DNA of 64,000 nucleotides from Shewanella cutis (GTDB taxonomy: Bacteria > Pseudomonadota > Gammaproteobacteria > Enterobacterales > Shewanellaceae), in assembly GCF_022410515.1 (NCBI RefSeq), contig NZ_JACSDI010000002.1, positions 308,067 to 372,066 of the forward strand, in the 5' to 3' direction. The notes under the pieces were generated by a model. That model saw only the letters and a program-made list of their open reading frames with translations. It made no database searches and was not told the DNA's origin. Position numbers and translations under genes: made by a program. Shown piece after piece: positions 21,915-32,116 of the stretch (the stretch's first letter is position 1; every line of letters begins with the position of its first letter).

Positions 21915-22694
21915 ATGACTTTCACCTTGGTTCTGATCCTCATCGGTGCACTATTACTGCTTGTTATCGGAATTAACGTAATACAACAACAAAAAGAACG
22001 TGCAGAGGCAGAGCGTCGGGTCGAATTTGCCCGTCAACGTGCAATTCTTGATGAAACTGAAACTGTTTTATCTAATACGGGGATGATACCGTGTAGCACA
22101 CATATCATGTTAGTGCTCTACCGTCGCGTACTCGATGCTTTAGAAATGGCAACGACATTGAGTACGAGTCAACAACAAGCGGATTTTCAACGCCGGCTTG
22201 CCGATATCAAAAATCAAATTGATACATTGCAAGCTAACCCACCCCAAGTGCCTCCTATTGAGAATTTTAGGTTGCCTGATAATGACAAACAAATTTTAGT
22301 GTTGGTTCAAACGTTAAAAAAATTAAAAGCCATTTTGCGCGCTGAGCATAATAAGGGTAGAGTCGACCCGGCCATATTTGGTCAAGAAGAGAACCGTATC
22401 GATAGTTTACAACTTAGAATTAACGTTGACTCTATGTTGTCACGCGCCCGTGCTGCAAGCTTTATGAAGCAATATGGCTCCTCAAAACAAATGGTAACTA
22501 AGGCATTAGCTACTTTGCATGCAATTAAAGCACAGACGCCTAATGACCCTTTCATTGCCCGTAAAGTTGATGAAGCCAAAATGCTGTTAGATGAAATTAT
22601 GGGTGCGCAAAAACTCACTGCACCCAGTGCGCCCAAACCCAAGAATGAAGAAGATGATATCGATATGCTGTTTCAACCGAAAAAGAAATGGTGA
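21915..22694 (+). CDS. Unknown membrane-anchored coiled-coil protein
   Basis: 259 residues. One N-terminal hydrophobic helix (about 3-22) is followed by a charged helical region (QQQKERAEAERRVEFARQR), a mostly helical body with heptad-like leucines, a proline-rich turn (PPQVPPIENF) and an acidic-then-basic tail. This topology suggests an inner-membrane protein with its bulk in the cytoplasm. I recognise no domain. It converges on topA and shares a terminator with it. The uniform codon use and clean ribosome binding region support a real gene. Confidence 0.7.
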   Translation: MTFTLVLILIGALLLLVIGINVIQQQKERAEAERRVEFARQRAILDETETVLSNTGMIPCSTHIMLVLYRRVLDALEMATTLSTSQQQADFQRRLADIKNQIDTLQANPPQVPPIENFRLPDNDKQILVLVQTLKKLKAILRAEHNKGRVDPAIFGQEENRIDSLQLRINVDSMLSRARAASFMKQYGSSKQMVTKALATLHAIKAQTPNDPFIARKVDEAKMLLDEIMGAQKLTAPSAPKPKNEEDDIDMLFQPKKKW

Positions 22695-22712
22695 TCAATC
22701 TTTAATAAACAC

Positions 22713-22743
22713 AAAAGCCAAGTCTGTGACTTGGCTTTTTTTA
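22713..22743. terminator. Bidirectional terminator between the coiled-coil gene and topA
   Basis: AAAAGCCAAGTC and GACTTGGCTTTTTTT around TGT; T-runs on both strands suit the two convergent genes. Confidence 0.8.
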
Positions 22744-22811
22744 TTGTTCGTCAATCTGATCGAAACGGCTTAGGGCATATTTCATCTTGCAAACATGCCT
22801 TTAGAGCAAGC

Positions 22812-25448
22812 TTATTTCTTCGCTTTTTTAGCTGACGATTCGCTTACCCACTTACCATTGACATAATGGGCCGACCAACCCGTGGCTTTACCGTCAACCT
22901 CGGTCGCCACATATTGCTCTTTGGTCTTACGGCTAAACTTCACCGCCGCCTTATTACCATCATCATCGGCGATAGGCGCATCGGCAAGATACTGATACTT
23001 AGGCCATAAGAGTTCACGATATTTCACTAACTCTTCAACCAATGGCGCACGGGTTTCCCTTGATTTAGGGAACGTACTCGCCGCTAAGAAAATCCCTGCG
23101 GCACCATCACGCAGCACAAAATGCGCATCCGATTTACTGCATTTCAGCTCTGGCAGATAAATAGGATCTTCTTTTGGTGGCGCAGCTTCACCGTTTTTCA
23201 GTAATTTACGGGTATTCTTACATTCTTCGTTTGTACAACCGAAATACTTGCCGAAACGACCGTTTTTGAGTTCCATATCATGGCCACAACGGTCACATTC
23301 GATTAACGGTCCTTCATAACCTTTAATCTTAAATTGTCCTTCCTCGACCTCATAACCTTCACAAACTGGATTATTACCACAAACATGCAGTTTGCGTTTC
23401 TCGTCAAGAAGGTAACTGTCCATCGCAGTGCCACATATGCCACAGCGGTGCTTCGCACGTAACGCATCGGTTTCAGCATCTTCGCTGTCGCTTATCGCTT
23501 CAATGCCTGGCGTTAAGTTCATGGTGGTTTTGCAGCGCTCTTTTGGCGGTAGCTCATAGCCAGAACAACCAAGGAATACCCCTGTCGTGCCAGTACGGAT
23601 CCCCATTGGACGCCCACAAGACGGACATTTAATATTGGTCATCACCATTTGATTAAGGCGCATACCGCCTTCTTCTGGTGCAAGTTCCGCTTTCTCTAAC
23701 TGTTTAGTGAAATCCGCATAGAAACCATCAAGGACGTTTTTCCAATCAAGCTCACCTTTGGCGACATCGTCAAGGGTCTGCTCCATACTGGCGGTGAAGT
23801 CATAACTCATCAACTCGGCAAAACTATTGACTAAGCGTTCACTGACAATTTCACCCATTTTTTCGGCATAAAAGCGGCGATTTTCCACTTTCACGTAGCC
23901 ACGTTCTTGGATCGTCGAAATAATGGTGGCGTAAGTTGATGGACGACCAATACCGCGTTTTTCTAATTCTTTAACCAATGACGCTTCACTGTATCGCGCT
24001 GGCGGCTTGGTAAAATGCTGTTTCGGCTCGAGTTCAACGAGGGATAATACGTCGCCTTCATTCACCGCGGGTAGCGTATTATCTTCTTCGTTTTTCTTTT
24101 TGATTGCGGTCTGAACGCGCGTCCAACCGTCAAAACGCAAAATTCGACCCGTTGCTTTAAGCTCGTAGTCAGCTGCTTTTACGGTCAATTTAGTGGCATC
24201 GTATAGGGCGGGAGTCATCTGGCATGAGACAAATTGACGCCAAATCAGTTCGTATAGGCGCTGGGCATCGCGTTCCATATCGGTTAATGCCGCGGCTTCT
24301 ACTTTTACGTTCGATGGGCGGATCGCTTCGTGCGCCTCTTGAGCGCCTTCCTTAGAGCCGTAGCGGATTGGCTCGGCAGGTAAATACTTGGCGCCGTATT
24401 CTTTGCCGATCATCTCACGTACGCTGTCTAAGGCTTCTTGGCTTAGGTTAGTCGAATCAGTACGCATATACGTGATGTGACCTGCTTCGTATAAACGCTG
24501 AGCCATCATCATGGTTTTCTTCACCCCAAAGCCTAAACGGGTACTGGCCGCTTGCTGCAAAGTTGAGGTAATAAAAGGAGCCGAAGGTTTACTTTGAGTC
24601 GCTTTATCTTCACGGGCAATCACTTTAAAGCTTGCCGAAGATAAAGCTTGCACCGCGGCTAACGCCTGCTGCTCATTTGTGGGCTCAAAGGCTGAGTCTA
24701 AATACTTAACCACCTCCATGCGCAGCGCTTCGCTGCTAGGGGTATTAAGCTGGGCATGCACATCCCAAAACTCTTCTGGCACAAAGGCTTTGATTTCACT
24801 TTCGCGTTCAACCACTAAGCGCACCGCAACTGATTGCACTCGGCCAGCTGATAAACCGCGGGCGACCTTTTTCCACAACAAAGGCGACACCATAAAGCCC
24901 ACCACACGGTCTAAAAAGCGCCGTGCTTGCTGAGCATTGACCATATTGGTGTCGAGGGACGCAGGCTTGCTAAAGGCTTCTTGAATCGCTGATTTGGTGA
25001 TCTCGTTAAACACCACGCGCTGATACCGTGAAGGATCGCCGCCAATCACCTCTTGTAAATGCCAGGCGATTGCTTCCCCTTCACGGTCTAAGTCCGTTGC
25101 GAGATAAATTTGGTCAGCAGAATCGGCTAAAGCTTGTAGCTCTTTAACGACTTTCTCTTTACCCGGTAGGATTTGATATTTAGCCGCCCAGCCCTTTTCA
25201 GGGTTAACGCCCATACGCGATACCAGCGCTTGATGGTCTTTCACCTTTTTGTATCGCGCTTTTTCTTCTGGCGACATCTTCTTCACTTCGGCAGCGGATT
25301 TCACTTTTTCAGTGCCGTCAGATATGGAAGATGTAGGTAGATCACGGATATGACCCACGCTCGATTTAACGATGAATTCTTTGCCAAGATATTTATTAAT
25401 GGTCTTAGCTTTGGCCGGTGATTCGACAATAACTAGCGATTTACCCAT
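22812..25448 (-). CDS. topA: DNA topoisomerase I (type IA)
   Basis: Relaxes negative supercoils through a covalent tyrosine-DNA intermediate. The 878-residue product starts [17 protein letters not shown]. The TOPRIM domain has E9 and the DLDREGE acidic triad near 119-125; the active-site tyrosine is Y327 in [10 protein letters not shown]. The C-terminal part carries three four-cysteine zinc ribbons (CPSCGRP, CGICGTA and CDRCGHD regions) plus a basic tail. A longer frame opens at 25496, but the added 16 residues have no counterpart in the family. No strong ribosome binding site is visible for either start. Confidence 0.96.
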   Translation of the reverse strand: MGKSLVIVESPAKAKTINKYLGKEFIVKSSVGHIRDLPTSSISDGTEKVKSAAEVKKMSPEEKARYKKVKDHQALVSRMGVNPEKGWAAKYQILPGKEKVVKELQALADSADQIYLATDLDREGEAIAWHLQEVIGGDPSRYQRVVFNEITKSAIQEAFSKPASLDTNMVNAQQARRFLDRVVGFMVSPLLWKKVARGLSAGRVQSVAVRLVVERESEIKAFVPEEFWDVHAQLNTPSSEALRMEVVKYLDSAFEPTNEQQALAAVQALSSASFKVIAREDKATQSKPSAPFITSTLQQAASTRLGFGVKKTMMMAQRLYEAGHITYMRTDSTNLSQEALDSVREMIGKEYGAKYLPAEPIRYGSKEGAQEAHEAIRPSNVKVEAAALTDMERDAQRLYELIWRQFVSCQMTPALYDATKLTVKAADYELKATGRILRFDGWTRVQTAIKKKNEEDNTLPAVNEGDVLSLVELEPKQHFTKPPARYSEASLVKELEKRGIGRPSTYATIISTIQERGYVKVENRRFYAEKMGEIVSERLVNSFAELMSYDFTASMEQTLDDVAKGELDWKNVLDGFYADFTKQLEKAELAPEEGGMRLNQMVMTNIKCPSCGRPMGIRTGTTGVFLGCSGYELPPKERCKTTMNLTPGIEAISDSEDAETDALRAKHRCGICGTAMDSYLLDEKRKLHVCGNNPVCEGYEVEEGQFKIKGYEGPLIECDRCGHDMELKNGRFGKYFGCTNEECKNTRKLLKNGEAAPPKEDPIYLPELKCSKSDAHFVLRDGAAGIFLAASTFPKSRETRAPLVEELVKYRELLWPKYQYLADAPIADDDGNKAAVKFSRKTKEQYVATEVDGKATGWSAHYVNGKWVSESSAKKAKK

Positions 25449-25693
25449 AGTTTGATTTGCGCCAAAAAATCTCAAGAAGGTGGAAATTGGCTCCATATAT
25501 AGAGGGTTGCACTGAGAGTTTCAAGCTAATCCCTCTTTTATATGTACCAGCGAGTCACTTTTTAATCAAAGTTGAAAAAATGTAAAAAAATAATATTGCG
25601 TAATTAAAAACTAATATTTCATTATTTGCCAGCAAGCAAGAAATAGTTATGCATTTATCGCGAAAAAGTCGCTTTGAGCACAAAAGCGTGCGC

Positions 25694-25721
25694 TTGTGCC
25701 CACAAAAACCTTCAGTATACT
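25694..25721 (+). promoter_or_regulatory. Probable astB promoter
   Basis: TTGTGC (25694-25699), 16-bp spacer, TATACT (25716-25721), about 58 bp before the astB start. Transcription would begin near 25728. Confidence 0.55.
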
Positions 25722-25779
25722 GGGTTCCCTCAGGGACCATGTGAACAAATAATAACCTTCCCTATCACAAGGATAAGCA

Positions 25780-27114
25780 ATGAAGCACTTTGAAGCGAAT
25801 TTCGACGGACTCGTTGGGCCAACCCACAATTATGCCGGTTTGTCTTTTGGCAATGTGGCCTCTCTCAACAACGCCGCTTTAGTTTCCAACCCTAAAGCCG
25901 CCGCCAAACAAGGTTTGCAAAAAGCCAAAGCACTCGCTGATTTAGGGATGATCCAAGGCATATTAGCGCCGCAAGAACGCCCCGATCTTAACACACTGCG
26001 CCGAATTGGTTTTTCAGGGAGCGATGCCGAGGTCTTACGACAAGCCGCCAAAACCGCACCTGCACTACTCAATGCCTGTTGCAGTGCTTCTAGCATGTGG
26101 ACGGCCAATGCGGCAACCGTATCGCCCAGTGCTGACACCCGTGACGGTAAACTGCATTTTACGCCCGCCAATCTGGTCGATAAATTGCATCGCAGCATCG
26201 AGCCCATCACAACGGGGCGCATCTTAACAGCAACTTTCAATGATCCCCACTATTTTCATCACCATAATCATTTACCTGAGCATAATAGCTTCGGAGATGA
26301 GGGCGCTGCCAACCATACACGTCTATGCCAAGAATACGGCCATGCTGGAGTAGAGCTCTTCGTTTATGGGCAAGAGGCAACAAATCCTCATGCACCTAAG
26401 CCACTGAAATTTCCAGCAAGACAAACCCTCGAAGCCTCAATGGCAATTGCCAGATTACATCAGCTAGAAGCGGAAAACTGCGTCTTTATTCAGCAAAATC
26501 CTGATGTGATTGATCAAGGCGTATTCCATAATGATGTCATTGCCGTAGGTAACCAAAACGTGCTGTTTTACCACGAGCAAGCGTTTTTAAATACGCAGGC
26601 AAAATTAGATGAAATAAAACGCAAACTGGATACCGAGTTGTATTTTATTGAAGTCCCAACGGCAAAAGTCTCGATAAACGATGCGGTAAAGAGTTACCTG
26701 TTTAATACCCAAATCATCACCCTTCCCTCAGGGGAAATGGCGATTATTGCGCCGACAGACTGCCAAGAAAATCCAGCAGTTTACGCCTATTTAAATGAAC
26801 TACTCAGCTTAAGTACCCCCATCAAACAAGTGCTGTATTTCGATGTTAAACAAAGCATGCAAAATGGCGGAGGACCTGCTTGCTTACGTTTACGAGTCGC
26901 AATGAATGAACGCGAAGTTGCTGCAGTAAACCAACACACGCTGCTCACCGATGCCTTATTTACTCGCTTGAATACTTGGGTTGAAAAGCACTACCGCGAC
27001 CGATTGTCGACTGAAGATTTAGCAGATCCACAATTAGTTATCGAATCGCGCACTGCATTAGATGAACTGACCCAAATCATGAAGTTAGGCAGCGTTTATC
27101 CCTTCCAACGATAA
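25780..27114 (+). CDS. astB: N-succinylarginine dihydrolase
   Basis: AstB hydrolyses succinylarginine to succinylornithine, CO2 and ammonia, step two of the arginine succinyltransferase pathway. It has 444 residues and starts [22 protein letters not shown], a family hallmark. Other landmarks are [27 protein letters not shown] and the catalytic cysteine C368 in [16 protein letters not shown] precedes the ATG by 6 nt. No astA, astC, astD or astE is next to it, so the pathway is split in this genome. Confidence 0.96.
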   Translation: MKHFEANFDGLVGPTHNYAGLSFGNVASLNNAALVSNPKAAAKQGLQKAKALADLGMIQGILAPQERPDLNTLRRIGFSGSDAEVLRQAAKTAPALLNACCSASSMWTANAATVSPSADTRDGKLHFTPANLVDKLHRSIEPITTGRILTATFNDPHYFHHHNHLPEHNSFGDEGAANHTRLCQEYGHAGVELFVYGQEATNPHAPKPLKFPARQTLEASMAIARLHQLEAENCVFIQQNPDVIDQGVFHNDVIAVGNQNVLFYHEQAFLNTQAKLDEIKRKLDTELYFIEVPTAKVSINDAVKSYLFNTQIITLPSGEMAIIAPTDCQENPAVYAYLNELLSLSTPIKQVLYFDVKQSMQNGGGPACLRLRVAMNEREVAAVNQHTLLTDALFTRLNTWVEKHYRDRLSTEDLADPQLVIESRTALDELTQIMKLGSVYPFQR

Positions 27115-27162
27115 ACTGAAATCGCTCATGAATTAACAGACAAACAGGTTTTGTGCAGTAAC

Positions 27163-27188
27163 AATAAGCCCCAAATTTGGGGCTTATT
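27163..27188. terminator. Bidirectional terminator between astB and the GNAT gene
   Basis: A perfect 26-bp palindrome, AATAAGCCCCAAA followed by its reverse complement, followed by TATTT, midway between two convergent stop codons. Confidence 0.8.
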
Positions 27189-27206
27189 TATTTGATAAAT
27201 AGGCGT

Positions 27207-27707
27207 TTATTGGCCAAATAATTCAACTGAAGCATCATTAGGCGTGAGCTGCAACTGGGTCTCAAACTTCATTCCTAATTTACTCAGTAAAGCTTTCGAG
27301 GCTTGGTTATGCGGGCTCACAATGGCCACAATGCGCTCAATGCCAAGGGTTTTACCAAGCTCAAGGGATGCTGCAGCAGCCTCAAAGGCGTAACCCTTAC
27401 CCCAATACTGGGGCAAAAAGGCATAGCCTAAATCCACATCCGCCAGTGTTGGCCTCTTAATTAACCCGCAGATCCCAATCGGAAAACCATTTTCGGCCAG
27501 TACTACGGCAAATAACCCAAAACCATGCTCGCGATAGCTGATGGCTGGACCATTGGCGATATAATCCTTGGCATCCTGCAGCGTGCGCACCCCCTTATCG
27601 CCAATATTATCGATAAAACCTTGGGTATTAAGTAACACCAAAATAAATGAAGCATCCTCAGGGGTTAACTGCCGAAGGATTAATCTTAGGGTTTGGGCAA
27701 CTTGCAT
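27207..27707 (-). CDS. GNAT-family N-acetyltransferase (RimJ/RimL-like)
   Basis: 166 residues from the ATG at 27707, which GGGAG precedes by 8 nt; a longer reading from 27722 is possible. The N terminus TLRLILRQLTPEDASFI and the acetyl-CoA-binding part DVDLGYAFLPQYWGKGYAFEAA are typical of the GNAT subfamily that modifies ribosomal protein N termini or small molecules. The C-terminal SPHNQASKALLSKLGMKFE also fits. The substrate is unknown. The nitroreductase gene ends 36 bp upstream, so the two probably share a transcript. Confidence 0.85.
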   Translation of the reverse strand: MQVAQTLRLILRQLTPEDASFILVLLNTQGFIDNIGDKGVRTLQDAKDYIANGPAISYREHGFGLFAVVLAENGFPIGICGLIKRPTLADVDLGYAFLPQYWGKGYAFEAAAASLELGKTLGIERIVAIVSPHNQASKALLSKLGMKFETQLQLTPNDASVELFGQ

Positions 27708-27743
27708 ACTAAGCGCTCCCATTAAAAGGATGATATACGGTCG

Positions 27744-28292
27744 TTATAAATAACGCGCGTACTGGCTGCCGTCTTTTTGAGGTTTAATTGGGGCAGCAAC
27801 TGCAGGGGTGCCTACATATAAAAAGCCCACAATTTGATCCTCAGGAGCTAAGCCTAATGCCGCATTCACATTGGCATCAAAGGCAAAATCCCCCGTGCGC
27901 CATACCGCGCCTAATCCTAAAGCAAATGCGGCCTGCTGCATGGCCATAGTGGCACAACCCGCAGCAATTTGCTGCTCGAGCACTGGCACTTTAGGATGTT
28001 GCTGCGTTTTAGCCACAACCGTAATCACCATAGGAGCTCGCATCGGCATCCCTTTGGCTTTGTTGATAAAATCTTCATCAGCACCACTGGCTTTGGCGGC
28101 ATTAACATAAATATCCGCTAAGCTTTCTAACCCTTGGCCAGTCGCAATAATGAACTCCCAGGGTGCTAACGCGCCATGATCCGGTACCCGTATCGCCGCA
28201 TCTAAGATGATTTTTAGTTCGCGCTCGTTAGGCGCAGGAGAAGTTAATCTTGGGGTGGATTGGCGAGTGAGTAAAAGTTCGATAGCGTCCAA
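27744..28292 (-). CDS. Nitroreductase-family FMN protein, YdjA type
   Basis: 182 residues. The N terminus MDAIELLLTRQSTPRLTSPAP with an arginine-rich FMN phosphate site, the DHGALAPWEFI stretch and GLGAVWRTGDFA near residue 130 match the minimal E. coli YdjA, a dimeric FMN-binding nitroreductase. It probably uses NAD(P)H; the physiological substrate is unknown. It lies upstream of the GNAT gene in what looks like a two-gene unit. Confidence 0.85.
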   Translation of the reverse strand: MDAIELLLTRQSTPRLTSPAPNERELKIILDAAIRVPDHGALAPWEFIIATGQGLESLADIYVNAAKASGADEDFINKAKGMPMRAPMVITVVAKTQQHPKVPVLEQQIAAGCATMAMQQAAFALGLGAVWRTGDFAFDANVNAALGLAPEDQIVGFLYVGTPAVAAPIKPQKDGSQYARYL

Positions 28293-28370
28293 GTGATTAT
28301 CCCTGTTCTTATCAATGAGTGCGTTTAAATTGACTAAAGCATAACAAATTGTACGTAAAGGGAAATAACA

Positions 28371-28392
28371 AATCCCACGTTAAGGTGGGATT
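28371..28392 (-). terminator. Terminator of the DoxX gene
   Basis: AATCCCAC and GTGGGATT form an 8-bp stem; on the minus strand TTTGTTATTT follows. Confidence 0.6.
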
Positions 28393-28422
28393 GAATACTG
28401 AAGTCAGTACCGCAGTTTAAGT

Positions 28423-29016
28423 CTACTTTACACCGTAACGTTGAGCGATAATATAATCAAGGCTAGTGTAACGCCCTCCCCCTAGACTCAATAACGCCAA
28501 GAGCATAATAAAATAAGTCACTGCAAACTCAATTCCGTTATTCAATACAACCAAGTTACCTGAACTGGTTAGCCAATCGTAATTGCCATACTCCTGCAGC
28601 AGAGATTTGGCTTGAGCGAGTTTTTCACCCGCTTCCAGTACGCGATCATTAGCAAGCCATGAACTGCCATCGGCAATCGCCAGCCAACCATTCGGCCAAT
28701 GCACGGTAATAGCGGCCACCAGCATAGTGATCATCAGCGGGATAGAAATCAGTCGCGTGGCTAATCCGAGTAATAACAAAATCGCCCCAAAAAACTCAGT
28801 GCCCGCCGCCAGCGCCGCCATTAATGTGGGCATTGGCATTCCTAGCCCCCAATCGGGGTTAGCAAACCAAGCAACCGTGTCGTCAAAGTGGGCAAGTTTG
28901 TTATACCCCGCCTGCATCAGTACGGGCGCAAGATAAAGTCTAAGGGCTAAGGGCGCTAGTCCATCAAACAGACGGCTAACATTGAGTGATTTTTGGTAAA
29001 AAGTAACGAAAGACAT
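28423..29016 (-). CDS. DoxX-family inner-membrane protein
   Basis: 197 residues with four predicted membrane helices (about 17-37, 58-80, 82-105 and 155-176). The segment LAPLALRLYLAPVLMQAGYNKL and GTEFFGAILLLLGLATRL are typical of DoxX, named after a subunit of a terminal quinol oxidase but used in many small redox-linked membrane proteins. An unusual loop of about 45 residues separates helices three and four. The DUF6279 lipoprotein gene lies 52 bp upstream on the same strand. Confidence 0.82.
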   Translation of the reverse strand: MSFVTFYQKSLNVSRLFDGLAPLALRLYLAPVLMQAGYNKLAHFDDTVAWFANPDWGLGMPMPTLMAALAAGTEFFGAILLLLGLATRLISIPLMITMLVAAITVHWPNGWLAIADGSSWLANDRVLEAGEKLAQAKSLLQEYGNYDWLTSSGNLVVLNNGIEFAVTYFIMLLALLSLGGGRYTSLDYIIAQRYGVK

Positions 29017-29068
29017 GGGGAAATCTCTTCAACAAAATGACGTTGCCCAATAGACCTTATAACCTGGA

Positions 29069-29941
29069 TTAATCTTTCACAGCCATAGCCGCCTTTTCGA
29101 CGCCCTCTTGATTTAACTCCCTTAGATCTTGGATAAGCTTATTCAGCTTTTTATAAAAATGTTTGGACTGTTTAGGTGACAAACTGGCATTGATGGTCAG
29201 CAATAATGCGCCAAATCCTTCAGTATTTTGTCTTAAAAAAGCACGATGTTTTTCAGATTTAAGCTCATCTGGCTGGATCATCAGTAAGGTTAAACGCTCG
29301 GTCAACAACGGAGTATCGGCACGCTGGCCAAGGGCAATCTCAAACTGGCGGAGCCATTCATGGCGATAGTCGAGCCACATATCCAAGGTAGATAGCCGCT
29401 GTTGATTATATTGATGGATAAGCTGTTTTTGCTCATCACTGACACTACCAAGCCATTCATCGAATTGCTCTATCAGATTATCATCAGCATCCTGCTGAAG
29501 CTGCTCAGGGGTTTTACCTGCAAACTCCTTAATTAACGCCTGCTCGTCTTTGCGTAACTGAGCCAGAATTTGCTTTACCTGAACATCCGTTAATGAGGCA
29601 ATGATGGGCAACATTTCGGGCAGGGCGAACTCAAATAATCTAAACCAATGCCGTTTGGCGATAGTCACATGCTCAACCCACAGCTCTGGAGTTAAGGTAT
29701 TGGTTTGAATAAGATGTTCAACTTCCGTTAACTGTGCAACATAGTGAGTAAGCTCTTCAGATTGATGCCAAAGCACAAACTTTTCGATAAGCCTATCCAT
29801 ACTCTTTTGCTGGGTTTTATCTAAAGTGACATAGTCATCTAATTCCCAGCCGATGGCCCAGTCCAGAAAATGATAACTGAACTTAGTCGAACAGGCGGAT
29901 AATCCTAACAGCAATACCAACAGCAACATGGTTTTTTTCAT
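29069..29941 (-). CDS. DUF6279-type lipoprotein
   Basis: 290 residues from the ATG at 29941; AAGGA sits 9 nt upstream, whereas the longer frame would start on a GTG. The N terminus is a lipoprotein signal with lipobox LSAC. The mature part is helical and charged, starting STKFSYHFLDWAIGWELDDYV, which I recall as the opening of DUF6279 proteins. Such proteins are found in marine gammaproteobacteria and have no known function. Export and lipid anchoring are well supported. Confidence 0.8.
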   Translation of the reverse strand: MKKTMLLLVLLLGLSACSTKFSYHFLDWAIGWELDDYVTLDKTQQKSMDRLIEKFVLWHQSEELTHYVAQLTEVEHLIQTNTLTPELWVEHVTIAKRHWFRLFEFALPEMLPIIASLTDVQVKQILAQLRKDEQALIKEFAGKTPEQLQQDADDNLIEQFDEWLGSVSDEQKQLIHQYNQQRLSTLDMWLDYRHEWLRQFEIALGQRADTPLLTERLTLLMIQPDELKSEKHRAFLRQNTEGFGALLLTINASLSPKQSKHFYKKLNKLIQDLRELNQEGVEKAAMAVKD

Positions 29942-30114
29942 CAATTCGCATCCTTTCACTCTTTGTCATCCTACGACACCCAAGTTAACAAAAAGTTGCG
30001 CCAGCAACATAGTTCTGAACACCATTCAAGTTCTGATGTTTGTCGCTAAAGTATCTTCCTAAGGTTTGTTGGTTTAAGCATCTTTGGTTAAGTTTAGTGG
30101 TTTAAAGACTGTGT

Positions 30115-31254
30115 TTAAGCGTCTTGGCTTACCAGCGCCCAAAAGCTATCAAACCAAACAAGATACTCCTGCTGACAGTCAGCATCGGTTTGCGCCGCCA
30201 TCAGTAGCGCCCAGTAAAGTGCAAACACCCAATACATGTCAATCGCGGCAGGAACTGCCGTTATCGCCGAGGATGTGAGGCCAGGATGATCGACAAGATA
30301 TTGCCGCACTAAAATATGCCGCTGTGCTGGCGTTAACCTATGGGTCGCCAGCACAACTGCCAGCTCACATAAAGGATGTGAGGCTGTGGCGTATTCAAAG
30401 TCGATACAATACAACTGGTTATCATTTAGCAGCAGATTATGTGGATTTAAGTCTCGATGGCAAAATTGCGCCGCCACCAAACAATCCGCTAACGCTTTTG
30501 TCCAGCGGTGAATTTGCGGTTGTAAGCCCTGTAATGAATCCAGCCGCGTCAGCCAAGCGTTGCCTTTATCGGTTGCAGCAAAGGCTAATAACTGTTGATG
30601 ATATTGCTGCCACTGCTCGGTCACACTGATGTGATAAGGCCCAACCGATTGTAAACGTAACCGTTGTAATAATTGCAGTAATAAGGAATGCACGCGATTT
30701 GGGCACTGAGATTCAAGTAAGGCGAGCGGCGTTAACTGTGCGGCAAAAGACTGAGGCGTGGAAGATTGGTGTAATGCACACTCAAGCTCCAGTACATGCG
30801 CTTGCAACCACCTTTGCACCCACAGTTCTCCATCGGTGAATTCGGCCGCACTGCATTGATATTCCAAGTCATTCCAGTTAACTGCATGATAAAAATCAGC
30901 TCCATCACCTAACACACCCGGCATCAGTGAAACGTTAACTCGACTGGCGATGTCCTGTGATTCAATAAACACACTTAGATAGTAACGATGATCGCAACTT
31001 GTCCATATCAGCTCAGGCGCAAGCTTTGCCTTAGCGAGATTACGCCAATAAAACAACTCCTGCTCTCGAGAACAAAATCGGTCAGCAGCTTCGGCATTAA
31101 GGCGTAACACGTATTGCGCTGTAGGAGTTTCGATAAGATAGTTATGATTGCTTAATCCACCCGCCAACTCGTGGATTTGCGTGATATGGCTAAGCCCTGC
31201 TTGGCGTAATATCGGAACCAGCCTTGCAAACACCTCAGCAGATAACGGCTGCAT
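30115..31254 (-). CDS. APH-fold kinase, probable thiamine kinase
   Basis: 379-residue member of the aminoglycoside/choline phosphotransferase fold. The catalytic loop is FCHRDLNPHNLLL and the metal-binding motif CIDFEYA follows at the usual distance; GGLSNHNYLI near residue 32 is the nucleotide-binding turn. E. coli ThiK has only about 274 residues; the extra length lies mostly between the lobes. It is the last gene of the TPP-riboswitch operon, directly after the PnuT-type thiamine carrier, so phosphorylation trapping of imported thiamine is the best guess. PnuT works by facilitated diffusion and needs a cytoplasmic kinase, which fits. Confidence 0.75.
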   Translation of the reverse strand: MQPLSAEVFARLVPILRQAGLSHITQIHELAGGLSNHNYLIETPTAQYVLRLNAEAADRFCSREQELFYWRNLAKAKLAPELIWTSCDHRYYLSVFIESQDIASRVNVSLMPGVLGDGADFYHAVNWNDLEYQCSAAEFTDGELWVQRWLQAHVLELECALHQSSTPQSFAAQLTPLALLESQCPNRVHSLLLQLLQRLRLQSVGPYHISVTEQWQQYHQQLLAFAATDKGNAWLTRLDSLQGLQPQIHRWTKALADCLVAAQFCHRDLNPHNLLLNDNQLYCIDFEYATASHPLCELAVVLATHRLTPAQRHILVRQYLVDHPGLTSSAITAVPAAIDMYWVFALYWALLMAAQTDADCQQEYLVWFDSFWALVSQDA

Positions 31255-31328
31255 TAACGGCTTACCACTGATGTTGCAGTTAAGATCTTAGGTGTTGGCA
31301 GTTGGCCCATATCGGTATTTGTCATCAC

Positions 31329-31994
31329 TTAACCAAGTAACTTAGCGGCACGTTCGCCATTAAGATTGAGACGACTCTCGGCCAGTGCGGTGCGCCATAG
31401 GAAATAGCCCACAACGGCTAACCCCACATAAAGCACAAATAATAATGATGTCAGCATGAGGCCTTTACTCAAGTAAAGATAAATCGACACCAGATCGATA
31501 ACCACCCAATATAGCCAGTTCTCCAACACCTTTTTAGCGACTAAATAGGTGGTCATCACCGCAAAGCAGGTGGTCGCAGCATCGAGATAGGGAAAAGAAG
31601 CTTGAGTAAAGGTCGCCATACCATGACCAATACCAAGGGAAACTAGCGCCGTAGCTGCAATCAACTTTAAATGGGTTTTCAGCGGCCAAGTGGTCACCTT
31701 AACGCCTTGATGTTTATCGCCACCTTGAGTCCAAAGCCAATAGCCATAAAGTGCCATGCCCATATAATAGATATTCAGCATCGACTCCATCAGCAATGCC
31801 ACTTTCCAAAACAACACAGTGTAAATAGCCGTACTGGTAAATGCCGCTGCCCAGCACCATACGCTTGCCTTCATGGCCAATAGCAAATAGGCCATAGCCA
31901 ATACAACGGCTAAGGCTTCCCATGCGGTCATCACATGGACTTCCCCTAGGGCCGCATTAACACTATTGACTAGCGTTAACCATAAATCTGTCAT
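31329..31994 (-). CDS. pnuT: PnuT-type thiamine transporter (PnuC family)
   Basis: 221 residues with about seven membrane helices. The family motif appears as NIYYMGMALYGYWLWTQGG in the middle and ENWLYWVVIDLVSIYLY in the C-terminal half, with the tryptophans that stack on the substrate. PnuC carries nicotinamide riboside, but the branch encoded under TPP riboswitches carries thiamine, and a Shewanella PnuT has been studied as such. Gene context (riboswitch, TonB receptor, thiamine-binding-like protein, kinase) decides for thiamine here. Confidence 0.9.
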   Translation of the reverse strand: MTDLWLTLVNSVNAALGEVHVMTAWEALAVVLAMAYLLLAMKASVWCWAAAFTSTAIYTVLFWKVALLMESMLNIYYMGMALYGYWLWTQGGDKHQGVKVTTWPLKTHLKLIAATALVSLGIGHGMATFTQASFPYLDAATTCFAVMTTYLVAKKVLENWLYWVVIDLVSIYLYLSKGLMLTSLLFVLYVGLAVVGYFLWRTALAESRLNLNGERAAKLLG

Positions 31995-32033
31995 TGCCTT
32001 ACTCCCATTCTATATCGCTTGCTTGAACCACTT

Positions 32034-32091
32034 CGCTTTAGCGAAAAAAAACATGCTTTAGCTAAAAACATCGCGCTTTACTAAAAACATC
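32034..32091. repeat. Three imperfect tandem repeats of about 18-21 bp
   Basis: Units at 32034-32054, 32055-32072 and 32073-32091 share the pattern GCTTTA(G/C)(C)...AAAAACATC. They lie in the 122-bp gap between the YkoF-like gene and pnuT. Confidence 0.6.
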
Positions 32092-32116
32092 ATTGGGCTC
32101 AAGTTGACTCAGGGCG

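Noticed and set aside
25555..25660. ArgR box upstream of astB
   Set aside because: AT-rich sequence gives partial matches only; no paired TGAAT/ATTCA arms at the right distance.
25555..25829. Two overlapping minus-strand frames upstream of astB
   Set aside because: They lie across the astB promoter and leader, have unlikely composition, and no ribosome binding site.
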